From the NCBI GenBank assembly GCA_030696345.1, contig JAUYSK010000016.1:186001-250000 (forward strand): a stretch of 64,000 nucleotides of DNA, written 5' to 3'. The notes beneath the pieces were generated by a model that was not told the DNA's origin, did no database searches, and worked only from the letters and a program-made list of their open reading frames with translations. This DNA is from Azonexus sp. GTDB lineage: Bacteria > Pseudomonadota > Gammaproteobacteria > Burkholderiales > Rhodocyclaceae. Numbering within the stretch: the first letter of the stretch is position 1; each line of letters begins with the position of its first letter. This document shows, piece by piece, positions 18,023 to 27,666 of this stretch. The translations under genes and the position numbers were made by a program.

Positions 18023-19216
18023 TCAGCCGCCAATCGCCGTTGCCGGATCAACCCGCAGGGCCGCCCGAATGGCCAGCGTACTGGCCAGCGCGCAGATGAC
18101 CAGCACCAGCACAAAGCCACGCACGGCATCGCCCGGTTCAAGCAGCACGTATTTGGGGAATATCGGCGCCCAGATCGTTGCCGCTATCTTGCCGACGACA
18201 AAACCGATCAGTCCCAGGCCCATTGCCTGTTGCAGAATCATCGAGGCGATCGTCCGGTTGCGCGTGCCGATCAGCTTGAGCACGGCAATTTCGCGAATCT
18301 TCCCCAGCGTCATCGTGTAGATGATGAAAGCCACCACGGCGGCGCTGACAATGGCGAGAATGACCAGAAACATGCCGATCTGCTTGGCCGAGGTGGCAAT
18401 CAGTTTGGCCACCAGAATTTCTTCCATTTCCACCTGCGTGTACGTCTGCAAATGCAGCCAGCGACGGATCGGCTCGGCGACGACAGCCGGCGACTGCCCG
18501 GCCTGGACCTGAACCAGCACCGCATTGACGTTGTGATTGCTGCTCTGGCTGGCCTGTATTGCCTCCAGCAAGCCCGGCACCGCCGGCCGATTCAGGGCAG
18601 GATTGGCCGCAGTACGCGCCCGGTCGTTGCGGATCGCCTCGTTATCCTTGAGAAACTGCGCTTCTTGCGCATCCTTGAGCGGAATGAAAACCATCGGATC
18701 GCCGCCCGAGGAAACCATGCGCTGTGTCATGCCGACCACGACGTAATCATGGCGGCGAATGCGGATCGTCTCGCCCAGCGCAAAACCGGTTTTGACATCG
18801 GCCACCGCTTCGTAATGACTGCGATTCGCCTGTCGCCCCGCCACCAGAAAGGGCGGCTCGCCCGGTTGCCCCGGCTCAAAGCCGACCACCATTGCCCGCA
18901 CATCACTCTCGCCGTGACGGACCTGCATGGTCAGGTAAGTGACATTTGCGGCCTTCGCCACGCCGGGCTGACCGAGAATGCTGCGATAGATGTCGTCATG
19001 GATACTGGATGATTCAGCATACGGCCCCTGCGTATCCTTCTGCACCACCCAGATATCGGCGCCGCTATTACGAAGCAAGGCCCGCGCATCATCGACCATG
19101 CCGCGATAGACGCCGGCCATGGTCAATGTCACACCGATCAGCAGCCCCAGCCCCATGCCGGTCAGCACAAAGCGCGGCCAGGCATGCAGAATATCGCGGC
19201 CGGCCAAGCTGATCAC
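18023..19216 (-). CDS. ABC transporter permease, FtsX/MacB (DevC-like)
   Basis: The 397-residue protein has one N-terminal helix (about residues 14-38), a large periplasmic domain (about 45-270) and three C-terminal helices (about 280-385). That is the FtsX topology of MacB/LolC/DevC permeases. The segments AVLKLIGTRNRTIASMILQQ (coupling region) and IRAALRVDPATAIGG at the C-terminus are typical. The GTG start at 19216 makes a GTGA overlap with the HlyD stop. It should pair with the ATPase downstream and the adaptor upstream to move a substrate out of the periplasm or outer leaflet. Confidence 0.84.
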   Translation of the reverse strand: MISLAGRDILHAWPRFVLTGMGLGLLIGVTLTMAGVYRGMVDDARALLRNSGADIWVVQKDTQGPYAESSSIHDDIYRSILGQPGVAKAANVTYLTMQVRHGESDVRAMVVGFEPGQPGEPPFLVAGRQANRSHYEAVADVKTGFALGETIRIRRHDYVVVGMTQRMVSSGGDPMVFIPLKDAQEAQFLKDNEAIRNDRARTAANPALNRPAVPGLLEAIQASQSSNHNVNAVLVQVQAGQSPAVVAEPIRRWLHLQTYTQVEMEEILVAKLIATSAKQIGMFLVILAIVSAAVVAFIIYTMTLGKIREIAVLKLIGTRNRTIASMILQQAMGLGLIGFVVGKIAATIWAPIFPKYVLLEPGDAVRGFVLVLVICALASTLAIRAALRVDPATAIGG

Positions 19217-20415
19217 GAACCGCTCCCGATCAGGGCATCGACCACCTTGATCCGGCTGTTTTCGCTCAGCGCCCGGTCGCGATGCACCACCACACTGTCG
19301 CCCGCCTTGACACCCTCAAGCACCTGCATCAGCCCGTCCGAGCTTTGCTGGCCGAGGCGCACCGGGACAAATTTCAGGCTGCCATCGCGCACCAGCCACA
19401 CCCCTGTCTGCTCGCCCTGACGCTGGATACTGGCATTCGGCAGTAGTACGCCATTGGCCAGCACCGGGAGCTCCAGCGTCACCTCGGCCAGTTCGCCCAC
19501 CGTCAAATCTGCCGGAATCTGATCCAGCGCGACCAGCGCGACCCGCTCTTCGGTAATGCTGTCACTCAGTTTTTCCAGGCGGACGACCTTGCCGATCAAC
19601 GGCAGCGAAGGATTGGAGCGCAGCGCGACACGCGCTGGCAAACCGACGGCCAGCCCGGCCGAACGCCCCTGATCAAGCCGCAACCTGAGCCACAAACTGC
19701 TGGGGTCAATCAGGCGCAAGACCGCCTGACCGGCCACCACAGTCGAACCCGGCTCGGCATCGCGGGCGCTGACCACGGCATCGGCCGGGGCCAGCAAACG
19801 CAGATTCGCCCGTTGCTGCTGCAAGGCATTGCGCTCAGCCTCAAGCCGCACAATATCTTCCCGCGCTCCGCCCAGGTTGGCCTGCGCCGCACCCTGAGCC
19901 GCCTGCGCCGACGACTGTTCCTGCAAGCGCGCCTCAACCGCACTCGGGCTGATGAAATTTTTGCTGCCGAGATCGACATAGCGCTTCGCGTTGCCGGTCG
20001 CCAGCGCCTGCCGCGCCTGCGTATCGCGCACCTGGGCTTCGGCCGCGCTGACACCACTGCGCGCCCGGGCGATGGCAGCCTGCGCCGCCTGAATCCGTGC
20101 ATCGAGATCAACGGCATCCATTTCAGCCAGCAACTGGCCGGATTTCACGCTCTCACCGACGTCCACCGCAACCTGCTTCACTCGGCCCGCCAGCGTCGGC
20201 CCGATCAGGTAAGCCCGCCGCGCTTCAACCGTGGCCAGACCAAACAGGGAGGGCGTGACACGGCCTTCACCCGCCGTCGTGACGGTAACGCGAACGGGCG
20301 CCAGTGGGCCGGAGCGGGCGACAACCCAGGCAAAAACCACCAACAGAAGCACAGCGAGCAGCAGTAACGCGCCACGACGCAGATTCATCGCGGCAAAAAA
20401 CGCTTTCTTTTTCAT
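19213..20415 (-). CDS. HlyD-family periplasmic adaptor
   Basis: The 400-residue membrane-fusion protein has an N-terminal anchor (about residues 13-32). A first lipoyl half follows (GRVKQVAVDVGESVKSGQLLAEMDAVDL), then an alpha-hairpin coiled coil (about 110-205, Ala/Gln/Arg rich). The second lipoyl half (LLAPADAVVSARDAEPGSTV) and beta-barrel regions come last. Such adaptors connect an inner-membrane ABC permease to an outer-membrane TolC channel, which is not encoded here. The ATG overlaps the tetR stop (ATGA), so the four-gene export operon is fully coupled. Confidence 0.86.
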   Translation of the reverse strand: MKKKAFFAAMNLRRGALLLLAVLLLVVFAWVVARSGPLAPVRVTVTTAGEGRVTPSLFGLATVEARRAYLIGPTLAGRVKQVAVDVGESVKSGQLLAEMDAVDLDARIQAAQAAIARARSGVSAAEAQVRDTQARQALATGNAKRYVDLGSKNFISPSAVEARLQEQSSAQAAQGAAQANLGGAREDIVRLEAERNALQQQRANLRLLAPADAVVSARDAEPGSTVVAGQAVLRLIDPSSLWLRLRLDQGRSAGLAVGLPARVALRSNPSLPLIGKVVRLEKLSDSITEERVALVALDQIPADLTVGELAEVTLELPVLANGVLLPNASIQRQGEQTGVWLVRDGSLKFVPVRLGQQSSDGLMQVLEGVKAGDSVVVHRDRALSENSRIKVVDALIGSGS

Positions 20416-21047
20416 GCTGCTTCCCCCGATTTTTCCCGACGAATCCCGCGCTCAAAAATTGGCAGAATCGCCTCTGCCTGCTGACGCATGGCAGCCGAGC
20501 TTCCGGCCAGCATCGACTGCATGACCAGCCCTTGAATGCTGCCAAGGAAAAGGCTGGCAGCGGCCGACTTGTTCGTTCCTTCGGCCAGTTCGCCTTGCTG
20601 CTCCGCAGTTTCAAGCAAACCCATCAGGATCTGGCGATAACGCGCCAGCATCTCGCGCAGCCGGGACTTGACCGGTGAATCGACAGAGCGCTGGAGTTCA
20701 TGAAAGATGAAACGTGGCGCCCCGGGATGCTCGATGACAAACCCGACATGCGCCATAAAAATGCCATGCAGCGCCGCCAGCGGTGAAGCGGCTTGCTGCG
20801 CCGCCTGCTCGACGGTCGCCAGCAGGCTTTCGGCGATCCGCTCGGCCACTGCCAGCCAGATATCTTCCTTGCGCGGAAAATGTTTGAACAGCGCGCCCTG
20901 GCTCAGACTAAGCGCCCTGGCGATTTCAGCTGTCGTGATCAGCCCCGGGCTGCGTTCGGCAGACAAGCGGAGCACGGCATCGACAATTTCTGCCCGTCGC
21001 TCTTCGCCAGAGAGTCGGAGCATTGGCGTTACAGCTATATCGGACAT
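20412..21047 (-). CDS. TetR/AcrR-family transcriptional regulator
   Basis: The 211-residue protein has an N-terminal TetR helix-turn-helix (EIVDAVLRLSAERSPGLITT, then AEIARALSLSQGALFKHFPRK) and a C-terminal ligand domain of the AcrR type. ATG at 21047 is preferred over GTG at 21056; a GGTGG stretch precedes the ATG. A perfect palindrome lies 11 bases upstream, so autoregulation is likely. It is the first gene of the HlyD-FtsX-ATPase export operon and presumably represses it until a ligand binds. The ligand is unknown. Confidence 0.86.
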   Translation of the reverse strand: MSDIAVTPMLRLSGEERRAEIVDAVLRLSAERSPGLITTAEIARALSLSQGALFKHFPRKEDIWLAVAERIAESLLATVEQAAQQAASPLAALHGIFMAHVGFVIEHPGAPRFIFHELQRSVDSPVKSRLREMLARYRQILMGLLETAEQQGELAEGTNKSAAASLFLGSIQGLVMQSMLAGSSAAMRQQAEAILPIFERGIRREKSGEAA

Positions 21048-21057
21048 CTCTGCCACC

Positions 21058-21079
21058 GGTAAGTAATTAGTTACTTACC
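21058..21079. promoter_or_regulatory. Palindromic operator, probably for the adjacent TetR regulator
   Basis: GGTAAGTAA (21058-21066) and TTACTTACC (21071-21079) form a perfect 9-bp inverted repeat around the spacer TTAG. A minus-strand -10-like TATATT (21080-21085) abuts it, so binding would cover the transcript start of tetR. The AGTAA/TTACT half-sites are common in AcrR-type operators. Confidence 0.75.
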
Positions 21080-21169
21080 AATATATCAGTATTTTCGAAT
21101 ATTAGGCTAGGTTCCAATAACTTGCTTCACGGAACAGGCTCGCTTAGCATCGGCCCCGCCCGGTTTCGA

Positions 21170-23052
<1,883 letters not shown>

Positions 23053-23060
<8 letters not shown>

Positions 23061-24045
23061 ACATGGTGGCCGCCTGCGCCAAGCCTCGGCGCACTACAAC
23101 ATTCCGCTGGCCGACTGGCTGGACCTGTCGACCGGCATCAACCCGGCGCCCTGGCCGGTGCCGGCGCTGCCCGAGCTTTGCTGGCAACGCCTGCCGGAGA
23201 CCGATGACGGGCTGGAAGCAGCGGCAGCGGCCTACTACGGCAACCAAAATCTGCTGCCAGTGGCGGGCTCGCAAGCTGCCATCCAGTTGCTGCCGACCTT
23301 GATGCAACCTGCCGTCGTTGCCTGCCTCAGCCCGATCTACGCCGAGCATCCGCAAGCCTGGCAGCGTGCCGGGCATCGCTTGCGCTTCCTGCAGAACGCC
23401 ATGCTTCCGCGCGCCCTTTCCGCTGCAACGCCCTACGTGCTGCTCTGCAATCCGAATAATCCGACGGCCGACCGGCACCCGCGCGATATTGCCGTCGACG
23501 CGGCCGAGCAATTGCGCAAGCGTGGCGGCTGGCTGATCGTCGATGAAGCCTTCATAGACCCGACACCAGAGGAAAGCCTGACGCCACTGGCCGGCACCGA
23601 CGAGGCGCCAAATTTGATCGTCTTCCGCTCACTCGGCAAGTTTTTCGGGCTGGCCGGCGCCCGCGTCGGCTTCATCTTTGCCGCCCCCGACATCCTGAGC
23701 CGGATGAACGAAGCGATGGGCCCATGGACCATCAGCGGCCCGGCCCGCGAAGTCGCCCGGCTCGCCCTGCAGGATAGCGCCTGGCAAGCAACCGCCCGGC
23801 CTCGACTAATCGCCGCCGGTGAGCGTCTGCAAGAACTGTTGTCACCACTCGGCGAGGTCAAGTCAGCCGCCCTCTTCGCGACGCTGACCACCCCGAACTC
23901 CACCGAATTGCATGAAGCCTTGGCCGCCCAAGGCATCCTGACCCGCCGCTTCGAGCAGCAGCCGCTACTCCGATTCGGCCTGCCGGGTAACGAAGTCGAA
24001 TGGCAACTTCTGGCAACGGCCCTCGGCCAGTGGAAACCGGCATGA
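23053..24045 (+). CDS. cobD: L-threonine-O-3-phosphate decarboxylase (PLP enzyme)
   Basis: This PLP aminotransferase-fold enzyme makes (R)-1-amino-2-propanol phosphate for CbiB. With the ATG at 23053 it has 330 residues. Visible features are [44 protein letters not shown] and the PLP-lysine segment [16 protein letters not shown]. The family is related to histidinol-phosphate aminotransferase, but the STGINP start and the position after cbiB point to CobD. The start overlaps the cbiB stop by eight bases and the end overlaps btuF by four. Confidence 0.92.
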
Positions 24046-24932
24046 AAATACCCCATTTCTTGGCGTTGACCGCAGCATTCGCCCTGCAGCCGGCCGCCCA
24101 AGCCGACCTCGTTTTCAAGGACGATACCGGCTACGAAGTCCGCCTAAAGGCCCCGGCCAAACGCATCATCACCCTTGCCCCGCACGCGGCTGAAAGCCTC
24201 TACGCTGCGGGAGCCGGGGACAAGCTGGTCGGCACGGTCGATTACAGCGATTACCCGCCGGAAGCCAAAAAAGTGCCGCGCGTCGGCGGCTATTCACGGG
24301 TCGATCTTGAAGCCGTCGCAGCGCTCAAGCCCGACCTGATCCTCGCTTGGGAAAGCGGCAACAACATGACGCAGGTCGACAAATTACGGGCGCTTGGTCT
24401 GAAGGTCTACGTGTCACAGCCAAACAAGATGGAAAACGTTGCCGATCAGCTTGAACGCATGGGCCAGCTGGCCGGCACTGAAACCGCGGCCAATGCTGCA
24501 GCCGCCAGCTTCCGCAAGCGGCTGGAAACACTACGGGCGGCCAACGCCAACAAGCCGAAAATCCGCGTTTTCTATCAGATCTGGAAATCGCCGCTGATGA
24601 CGGTCGGCGGCCCGCAGATCATCAGCGATGCGATCACGCTGTGCAGCGGCGAAAACGTTTTCGGTCACCTCAAGCAAATGGCGCCGACGGTCAGCGTTGA
24701 AGCCGTGCTCGAGGCCGACCCCGAAGCCATCGTTGCCACCGGCATGGGTGAGTCCCGACCGGAATGGCTGCACGACTGGGACAAATGGACGCGGCTGACT
24801 GCCGTCAAACGCAACAACCTGTTCCACATCAACCCCGACATCATGCAACGCCACACGCCGCGCATTCTCGATGGTGCCGAGAAACTCTGCGCCCATCTCG
24901 ATGTCGCACGCAGCCACCGTTCCCAAAAGTAA
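24042..24932 (+). CDS. btuF: Periplasmic cobalamin-binding protein (BtuF-like)
   Basis: The start at 24042 overlaps the cobD stop (ATGA) and gives a clear signal peptide ([21 protein letters not shown], cleavage after AQA). The mature protein has the single-helix-linked class III binding fold with RIITLAPHAAESLYAAGAGD, GTVDYSDYPPEAKKVPRVGG and VDLEAVAALKPDLILAW, as in BtuF. It should capture cobalamin or cobinamide in the periplasm. No BtuC or BtuD genes lie in the window, so its permease must be encoded elsewhere. The operon position under a B12 riboswitch supports corrinoid over siderophore. Confidence 0.85.
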   Translation: MKIPHFLALTAAFALQPAAQADLVFKDDTGYEVRLKAPAKRIITLAPHAAESLYAAGAGDKLVGTVDYSDYPPEAKKVPRVGGYSRVDLEAVAALKPDLILAWESGNNMTQVDKLRALGLKVYVSQPNKMENVADQLERMGQLAGTETAANAAAASFRKRLETLRAANANKPKIRVFYQIWKSPLMTVGGPQIISDAITLCSGENVFGHLKQMAPTVSVEAVLEADPEAIVATGMGESRPEWLHDWDKWTRLTAVKRNNLFHINPDIMQRHTPRILDGAEKLCAHLDVARSHRSQK

Positions 24933-24935
24933 AAC

Positions 24936-25730
24936 ATGCCCCGCCTGCCCCAACGCATTGTCTGCCTGACCACCGAAACCGTCGAAGTGCTTTACGCGCT
25001 GGGCGAACAGGACCGCATCGCCGGCATTTCCGGCTACACGGTGCGTCCACCGCAGGCACGCAAGGAAAAACCCAAGGTCTATGCCTTCACGACTGGCGAC
25101 ATCGACAAGATTCTCGCCGTCCAGCCCGATCTGGTGCTGACTTTCTCCGACCTGCAGGCCGACATCGCCCGTGACCTGATCAAGGCCGGCGTGCCGGTTT
25201 ACGCCTTCAACATGCGCAGTGTCGAGGATATTCTCGGCATGATCGAAACCCTCGGCCGGCTGGTCGGTGCCGAGGCCAAGGCCGCCGAACTGGTCGCCGG
25301 GCTGGAAGCGCAGATCGAACAAACCCGCGCCATCGCCGCCGAGCGTTTTGCCCGAACCGGCCACCGGCCGCGCGTCTATTTCGAGGAATGGGACGAGCCG
25401 AACATCACCGCCGTGCGCTGGGTTTCCGAAATGATCGAGATCGCCGGCGGCGAACACATTTTTGCCGACCGCGCCGCGATGCCGCTGGCCCGCGACCGCA
25501 TCCTGGCCGATCCACTGGAAGTTGTCCGCCGCGATCCGGAAATCATCATCGGTTCATGGTGCGGCAAGCACTTCCGACCCGAACGCATTGCTGCCCGGCC
25601 CGGCTGGTCGACCGTAGCCGCCGTTCAAAGCGGCCGGATGCACGAAATCAAATCGGCGATCATCCTCACCCCTGGCCCGGTGGCAATCAGCGAAGGCCTG
25701 CCGCAATTGCTCGATATTTTTGATCTGTGA
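24936..25730 (+). CDS. BtuF-like binding protein lacking a signal peptide
   Basis: The 264-residue product is a second class III binding-protein homologue (RIVCLTTETVEVLYALGEQD, RIAGISGYTVRPPQARKEKP, DIDKILAVQPDLVLTFSD). Its N-terminus, MPRLPQRIVCL, has no signal sequence or anchor. It contains VYFEEWDEPNITAVRWVSEM and IIIGSWCGKHF, features of a cobalamin-binding-like subfamily that is distinct from periplasmic BtuF. It starts three bases after the btuF stop and is probably the last gene of the riboswitch operon. A cytoplasmic corrinoid-binding or trafficking role is possible, but this is inference. Confidence 0.75.
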   Translation: MPRLPQRIVCLTTETVEVLYALGEQDRIAGISGYTVRPPQARKEKPKVYAFTTGDIDKILAVQPDLVLTFSDLQADIARDLIKAGVPVYAFNMRSVEDILGMIETLGRLVGAEAKAAELVAGLEAQIEQTRAIAAERFARTGHRPRVYFEEWDEPNITAVRWVSEMIEIAGGEHIFADRAAMPLARDRILADPLEVVRRDPEIIIGSWCGKHFRPERIAARPGWSTVAAVQSGRMHEIKSAIILTPGPVAISEGLPQLLDIFDL

Positions 25731-25788
25731 AAAGGTCACGGGCTGGCTGCTGCCTATAATCGACAGCCAAACCTGAGGAAAACCGATC

Positions 25789-26124
25789 ATGAAATTCGCC
25801 GCCCCTTTCTTCATCCTCGCCCTGAGCAGCCTGAGCCCCGCGAGCATGGCCGCTGACCAGGGCACCGCCGCCGTCTCGGCCCTTGGCCAGATCAACGGCG
25901 TGGCGCTCGCCTGCAAGCAACCAGCCATCGTCAGCCGCGCCCGCAATGCGGTGCAGACCACCGCACCGAAAACCCGTGCCTATGGCGAAGCCTTCGAAGA
26001 CGCCACCAATGCCGCCTACCTTGCACAAGGCAAGGGTGCTGCCTGTCCTGATGCAGCCACGCTATCCCGCCAGTTGAAGGAAGCCGAAACTCAACTGGAA
26101 TCGGCTTTCAAGCCAGTCCAATGA
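25789..26124 (+). CDS. Small secreted hypothetical protein
   Basis: The 111-residue product has a signal peptide (MKFAAPFFILALSSLSPASMA, cleavage after SMA). The mature part of about 90 residues is Ala-rich, with two cysteines (LACKQP and AACPDA) that may form a disulfide. A GAGGA ribosome site precedes the ATG, and TATAAT at 25755-25760 may be its -10. It overlaps the SCO-family gene by four bases, so a periplasmic role linked to that protein is possible. No family was recognised. Confidence 0.7.
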   Translation: MKFAAPFFILALSSLSPASMAADQGTAAVSALGQINGVALACKQPAIVSRARNAVQTTAPKTRAYGEAFEDATNAAYLAQGKGAACPDAATLSRQLKEAETQLESAFKPVQ

Positions 26125-26705
26125 TCCGCTGGCTGACCTTTTGTCTGGCCCTCGGGCTGTGCGGCCCGGTCGCAGCGCAATCGACCCATTCTCTTCAAGC
26201 CGAGGAAAGCGTCGGGATCATCCCGCGCTACCTGTTGCAGGACCCGAACGGCCGAGCGGTAAGCAGCGAGGATTTTCGTGGCCGCTACCAGCTGATCGCC
26301 TTCGGCTACACCTATTGCCCGGACATCTGCCCGACCACCCTGGTCGAAATGGCGGCCATTCTCAAGCAACTCGGCCCGGATGCCGAACGACTGCAGCCGA
26401 TCTTCGTCACCGTCGATCCCGAACGTGACACGGGTAAGGTACTGAAAACCTACACCGAGTTTTTCGACCCGCGCATTCTCGGCCTGACCGGCTCACCAGC
26501 CCTGGTTCGCCGGGCGGCCGACAACTTCCGCATCCGCTATGCCAAGGTGCGCGACATCACCAGCAAGTCCGGGCATTACGCCGTCGACCATTCTGCCGGG
26601 ATGATCCTGCTCGGGCCCGATGGCCAGTTCATCAAGAAATTCGCTTTTGCCACACCGGTACTGGAAGTCGCGGCGCAGATCGGCAGCCTGATCAAACTGC
26701 GTTGA
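26121..26705 (+). CDS. SCO1/SenC-family copper-binding protein
   Basis: The 194-residue thioredoxin-fold protein has a signal peptide (residues 1-19, ending VAAQ). The copper site is CPDICP (in FGYTYCPDICPTTLVEM) with the third ligand His in VDHSAGMILL. VDPERDT is the other family hallmark. SCO proteins deliver copper or keep the CuA cysteines reduced for cytochrome oxidase and sometimes nitrous oxide reductase. No oxidase genes are adjacent. It is coupled to the preceding small secreted protein. Confidence 0.9.
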   Translation: MIRWLTFCLALGLCGPVAAQSTHSLQAEESVGIIPRYLLQDPNGRAVSSEDFRGRYQLIAFGYTYCPDICPTTLVEMAAILKQLGPDAERLQPIFVTVDPERDTGKVLKTYTEFFDPRILGLTGSPALVRRAADNFRIRYAKVRDITSKSGHYAVDHSAGMILLGPDGQFIKKFAFATPVLEVAAQIGSLIKLR

Positions 26706-26757
26706 AGCGTGAAATACGCCCATTGCAACGGCATACTGCCTGAGGCAATATCTGGCA

Positions 26758-27666
26758 ATGCTCCGCTTAGCCCTGCAAGTGATGCTTTTACTCGTTGCCA
26801 CGGCTCAGATCGCCTGGGCCGGGAGCATCACGCTTGTGCTCAGCGACAATGGCGGCCCCTACGCAGAGTTCGGCAGCACCCTGGGCGATGCGCTGGATGG
26901 CAGCAGCTGGAAAATCACCGCATCCGTCAAGGCCGACAACCTCGATCCAGGCGCCTCACGGCCGGATTTGATCGTCACGGTCGGTAGCGAGGCTTTTCGA
27001 CAAACACTGGGGCGCGGCGGCAGCATCCCCATCGTCGCCACGCTGCTGCCACGTCAGAGCTATGCCAGAATTCTTGCCGAATCCGGCAAGGTTCGCAGCC
27101 GCCTCACTGCCATTTATCTCGATCAACCGCCAGCTCGTCAGGCGGCTTTTTTGCGCCAGTTGCTGCCTGGAAAAACGCGCATCGGCATGCTGGTCAGTGC
27201 TGAAACGCGCCCCCAGACGGGTCTCTATCGCCAGGCCTTCGCCAGCGCCGGCCTGAGTCTGGACAACGAGGACAGCGATAGCGAAAACACGCTCCTGTCG
27301 GCAATCAACACCTTGCTGCCCCGTGTTGACGCCCTGCTTGCCATACCGGACAGCACAATCTACAAGCGCGACAACATCAAAACCATTCTGGTCACCTCCT
27401 ACCGCTACCAGCGGCCCGTCATTGCCTTTTCGGCCACCTTCGTCAATGCCGGCGCACTGGCAGCGCTCTATTCGACACCTACCCAGATTGCCCGCCAGGC
27501 TGCCGAGCTGATTGTCAATTCCGGCACCAACCTGCCCGGACCGACGGCACCCAAGCTTTTCGCCATTGCGATCAACCAGAACGTGGCACAAGCACTCGGC
27601 CTGTCCATTCCCGATGAAGCCACCATCCGGCGCGCCATGCTCGTCGCCGACCGGGACGCCCGATGA
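26758..27666 (+). CDS. Periplasmic ABC-type substrate-binding-like protein coupled to a GGDEF protein
   Basis: The 302-residue product has a signal peptide (MLRLALQVMLLLVATAQIAWA). The two-lobe fold is of the ABC_sub_bind type (PF04392), with DLIVTVGSEAFRQTL, IPIVATLLPRQSY, RIGMLVSAETRPQTG, VDALLAIPDSTIY and RPVIAFSATFVNAGALAALY. No permease or ATPase is present. Instead it overlaps the downstream membrane diguanylate cyclase gene by ATGA. It therefore probably serves as a periplasmic ligand sensor for that cyclase and not as a transport component. The ligand is unknown. Confidence 0.78.
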   Translation: MLRLALQVMLLLVATAQIAWAGSITLVLSDNGGPYAEFGSTLGDALDGSSWKITASVKADNLDPGASRPDLIVTVGSEAFRQTLGRGGSIPIVATLLPRQSYARILAESGKVRSRLTAIYLDQPPARQAAFLRQLLPGKTRIGMLVSAETRPQTGLYRQAFASAGLSLDNEDSDSENTLLSAINTLLPRVDALLAIPDSTIYKRDNIKTILVTSYRYQRPVIAFSATFVNAGALAALYSTPTQIARQAAELIVNSGTNLPGPTAPKLFAIAINQNVAQALGLSIPDEATIRRAMLVADRDAR

